Positions 6,015 through 8,496 of a stretch of DNA of 8,496 bases are shown here, one piece after another. Each line of letters begins with the position of its first letter. Positions within the stretch are counted from its first letter, which is position 1. The DNA comes from JBJHAX01 sp050480705 (GTDB taxonomy: Bacteria > Actinomycetota > Nitriliruptoria > Nitriliruptorales > Nitriliruptoraceae): NCBI GenBank assembly GCA_050480705.1, contig JBJHAX010000070.1, positions 1-8,496 on the forward strand, in the 5' to 3' direction. Position numbers and translations under genes: made by a program. The notes under the pieces were generated by a model, which had not been told where the DNA came from, did no database searches, and saw only the letters and a list, made by a program, of their open reading frames with translations.

Positions 6015-8496
6015 CCAGCTGAGCGAGCGCATCACGGCGTTCGCTCAGCTGCGCATGGTTTCGTGCCAGTTCTTCACGGCGTTCGCGTTCCTTGGCGACG
6101 ACCTCAGCCGGAGCTCGCTCGACGAACGCATCGTTTGCGAGTTTTCCGTCGACCCGCGAAAGCTCCGCCTGGGTGCGGTCCAGCTCCTTGCCGAGGCGCG
6201 CCAGTTCGGCCGTGACATCGATCAGCCCCGCAAGGTTCACCTGCCCCTGACCCGTTCCGAACACCACGGTCGAGGTTCCGGGGAGTTCCGCCAACGCATC
6301 GACGCACCGCAGCGCAGACAACCCAGCCAATGATTCGACGAGGACCCGGTGGCGTTCGAGCAGTTTGCGTTCCTGTGAGGCCACGACGAGCTCGAACCGC
6401 GCTGAGGGTGCGATGCTGTTCTGTGATCGGAAGCGGTTCACCTCGGTGACCAGATCCCGAATCACGGCGAAGTCGCGTTCCGCGTCTTCATCGATCTCGG
6501 CGATGGGGCCTTCCGGCCAGTCGGACACCATCAGCGACGTGCTTCCTCCTGGCGCGCTGGTCAAGGCCCGCCACAGCGCTTCGGTGACGAACGGCATCAG
6601 CGGATGCAGCAGGTGCAGCACCCGGTCGAGCACCGAGGCCAACACGTGGCGTGCCGTGGCAGCAGCAGCCTCGTCCTCGCCGTAGATCCGGATCTTGATC
6701 GCTTCCAGATACCAATCGGCGAACTCGTCCCAGACGAAGTGGTACAGGCTCCTGGCAACCACCGGCCAGTCGTAGCCGTCGTAGCCCTCCTCCACCGACC
6801 GCTGGACCTGCGCCAGGCGGGACAGGATCCACCGGTCTTCGATCGCCCACGCTCCCGCCTCGCCCAGTGGACCCGGCCCGACACCGCCCAGATTCCCCAA
6901 GGCGAACCGTCCCGCGTTCCAGAGCTTGTTGGTGAACCGCTTCGCGCCCTCGACCCACTCCTCCGCCATGGGCACGTCCGTGCCCGGGGCCGCCGAGCGC
7001 AGCAACGCGAATCTGGTGGCATCTGCCCCGTACCGCTCGATGAGCTCGACCGGATCGATCACGTTGCCGAACGACTTCGACATCTTCTTGCCATGCTCGT
7101 CACGGACAAGTCCGTGGTTGTGCACGACCCGGAAGGGCACCTCGTCGGTGAACCACAAGCTGATCATCAGCATGCGGCTCACCCAGAAGGTGTTGATGTC
7201 GTAGCCGGTCACGAGCGTCGACGTCGGGAACCAGCATTCGAGTTCGGGGGTGCGTTCCGGCCAGCCGAACACACTGAACGGCCACAGCTGCGACGAGAAC
7301 CAGGTGTCGAGCACGTCCTCGTCCTGAACCCAGCCGTCCTCGACGATGTCCTCACGGGACACGCGCACCTCGCCGTCGGGGCCATACCACGCCGGGATGC
7401 GATGTCCCCACCAGATCTGTCGGGAGATGCACCAGTCATGGAGATTGTCGAGCCAGTCCAGGAACGGCTTGGTGCTGGACTCGGGCACGAACACGGTCCG
7501 CCGTTCTCGCACCGCCTCGGCGGCTCGTTCGGCGAGTGGCCCCATGCGCACGAACCACTGCTCGGACAGCCGAGGCTCGACGATCGTCTCGCAGCGTGAG
7601 CAGTGGCCCACCGCGTGGTGATGTGGCTCGGTGCCGATCAGAAGACCGGCTTCGTCCAACGCGGCGACCACGGCACGCCGCGCCTCGAACCGGTCGAGTC
7701 CGGCGAACCGCGAACCGACGACCGGGGTCGTCGCAGCGGCGGCGTCGAGGATTTCGATTATCTCGAGGTCGTGCCGTTCGGCGATCGCGTGGTCGTTGGG
7801 GTCGTGTGCCGGAGTGATCTTGACCGCACCAGAGCCGAACTCGGGGTCGACGTACTCGTCGGCGACGATCGGAAAGACGCGGTCCTGGAACGGGTGACGG
7901 ACCTGCTGGCCGACCAGACCCACGTAACGCGCATCGTCCGGATGAACCGCGATCGCGGTGTCGCCCAGCATGGTCTCGGGCCGGGTCGTGGCGACCTCGA
8001 TACCAACCGGGCGGCCTTCACCGTCGGCCTCGTCGCGCGCCGCGAACGGGTAGACGAACCGGGTCAGCTCACCGGCCGTGTCGACATGCTCGACTTCGAT
8101 GTCTGACAGTGCGGTTGCGCATCGCGGGCACCAGTTGATCAGTCGGTTTCCCCGATAGATCAGACCCTGCTCGTAAAGGGAGACGAACACCTCACGCACC
8201 GCGCGTGACCGTGCCTCGTCGAAGGTGAAGACCTCGCGGTCCCAGTCGGCCGACGCACCCAGCGTGCGAAGCTGACGCAGGATGGTGCCACCCGACTCCT
8301 CCCGGAATGCCCAGACACGATCGATAAACGCCTCCCGGCCGAGCGTGTGCCGGTCGGTGCCTTCTTCCGCCAAGAGGCGCTCCACGACGTTCTGGGTGGC
8401 GATGCCCGCATGGTCGGTGCCGGGAATCCACACGGCATTGCGTCCGCGCATGCGTTCCCGGCGGATGATGACGTCCTGGATCGTGTTGTCGAGTGC
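6010..8496 (-). CDS. valS: Valyl-tRNA synthetase (5' end beyond window edge)
   Basis: Charges tRNA-Val with valine at the expense of ATP; an essential cytoplasmic class I synthetase. 828 residues are visible to the TGA at 6010-6012, and the frame stays open to the right edge. The first visible residues (ALDNTIQDVIIRRE) are those that normally follow the HIGH motif, so HIGH and the N-terminus lie just outside. Visible in order are GTDHAGIATQ in the Rossmann core, the CP1 editing domain with TTRPETMLGD (near 7964-7995), CISRQIWWGHRIP (near 7395-7440), KMSKS at 7072-7086 followed by FGNVIDP, the anticodon-binding helical domain, and a charged C-terminal coiled coil (about 6013-6240) that contacts tRNA, as is usual for bacterial ValS. 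ValS is told from IleRS and LeuRS by its GTDHAG and editing-domain sequences and by the C-terminal coiled coil. No frameshift is seen. It converges with the DUF222-HNH gene. Confidence 0.97.
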   Translation of the reverse strand, partial: ALDNTIQDVIIRRERMRGRNAVWIPGTDHAGIATQNVVERLLAEEGTDRHTLGREAFIDRVWAFREESGGTILRQLRTLGASADWDREVFTFDEARSRAVREVFVSLYEQGLIYRGNRLINWCPRCATALSDIEVEHVDTAGELTRFVYPFAARDEADGEGRPVGIEVATTRPETMLGDTAIAVHPDDARYVGLVGQQVRHPFQDRVFPIVADEYVDPEFGSGAVKITPAHDPNDHAIAERHDLEIIEILDAAAATTPVVGSRFAGLDRFEARRAVVAALDEAGLLIGTEPHHHAVGHCSRCETIVEPRLSEQWFVRMGPLAERAAEAVRERRTVFVPESSTKPFLDWLDNLHDWCISRQIWWGHRIPAWYGPDGEVRVSREDIVEDGWVQDEDVLDTWFSSQLWPFSVFGWPERTPELECWFPTSTLVTGYDINTFWVSRMLMISLWFTDEVPFRVVHNHGLVRDEHGKKMSKSFGNVIDPVELIERYGADATRFALLRSAAPGTDVPMAEEWVEGAKRFTNKLWNAGRFALGNLGGVGPGPLGEAGAWAIEDRWILSRLAQVQRSVEEGYDGYDWPVVARSLYHFVWDEFADWYLEAIKIRIYGEDEAAAATARHVLASVLDRVLHLLHPLMPFVTEALWRALTSAPGGSTSLMVSDWPEGPIAEIDEDAERDFAVIRDLVTEVNRFRSQNSIAPSARFELVVASQERKLLERHRVLVESLAGLSALRCVDALAELPGTSTVVFGTGQGQVNLAGLIDVTAELARLGKELDRTQAELSRVDGKLANDAFVERAPAEVVAKERERREELARNHAQLSERRDALAQLG
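6016..6051. repeat. Inverted repeat inside the 3' end of valS
   Basis: CAGCTGAGCGA (6016-6026) and TCGCTCAGCTG (6041-6051) are exact reverse complements, an 11-bp stem that a G-T pair and three more pairs extend towards a 6-nt loop. It encodes the last residues of ValS (AQLSERRDALAQLG) and ends just before the stop. With the hairpin at 5999-6014 it forms back-to-back stems at the end of the valS message, which could help define or protect the transcript end. It may equally reflect the recurring AQL codons of the coiled coil. Confidence 0.6.

Noticed and set aside
6604..7599. Long plus-strand open frame of 331 codons opposite valS
   Set aside because: The minus strand carries ValS motifs, including KMSKS, throughout this interval. 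Long antisense frames are expected in high-GC genes.

Overview
The window is GC-rich, gene-dense bacterial DNA that looks actinobacterial. The signs are a DUF222-HNH (13E12-type) nuclease gene, a LexA box of the Gram-positive/actinobacterial type, a soluble DesA-like acyl-ACP desaturase, and a very glycine-rich secreted protein with a choice-of-anchor U domain. A placement within Acidimicrobiia or a relative is only an inference from this combination.

Layout, left to right: (1) 1-852, minus: purU, formyltetrahydrofolate deformylase, nearly complete but cut by the left edge before its stop. (2) 994-2499, minus: a glycine-rich extracellular protein ending in a choice-of-anchor U domain. Its signal peptide lies upstream in the same frame (about 2500-2634), but an in-frame TAG at 2500-2502 separates the two parts. 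The gene is therefore a recent pseudogene, a readthrough gene or a sequencing error. (3) 2635-3039: a gene-poor stretch with three small hairpins. (4) 3040-4011, minus: acyl-ACP desaturase with all six di-iron ligands and a TTG start. (5) 4012-4356: a divergent control region with two strong hairpins, an operator-like palindrome and a perfect LexA/SOS box that abuts the next start codon. (6) 4357-5877, plus: DUF222-HNH endonuclease-like protein, predicted to be induced by DNA damage. (7) 5878-6009: a convergent junction with several hairpins. (8) 6010-8496, minus: valS, valyl-tRNA synthetase, missing only its N-terminal part (including the HIGH motif) beyond the right edge.

The housekeeping genes (purU, desaturase, valS) lie on the minus strand, and the DUF222-HNH gene is the only one on the plus strand. 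It sits between valS and the desaturase with its own SOS-type control, as expected of an accessory, possibly mobile, family member. No CRISPR array, tRNA, rRNA, transposase or phage module was seen. I did not find convincing evidence of a wholly new system. The best leads are the stop codon between signal peptide and mature domain, the SOS-box/start-codon overlap, and the large hairpins in the divergent control region.
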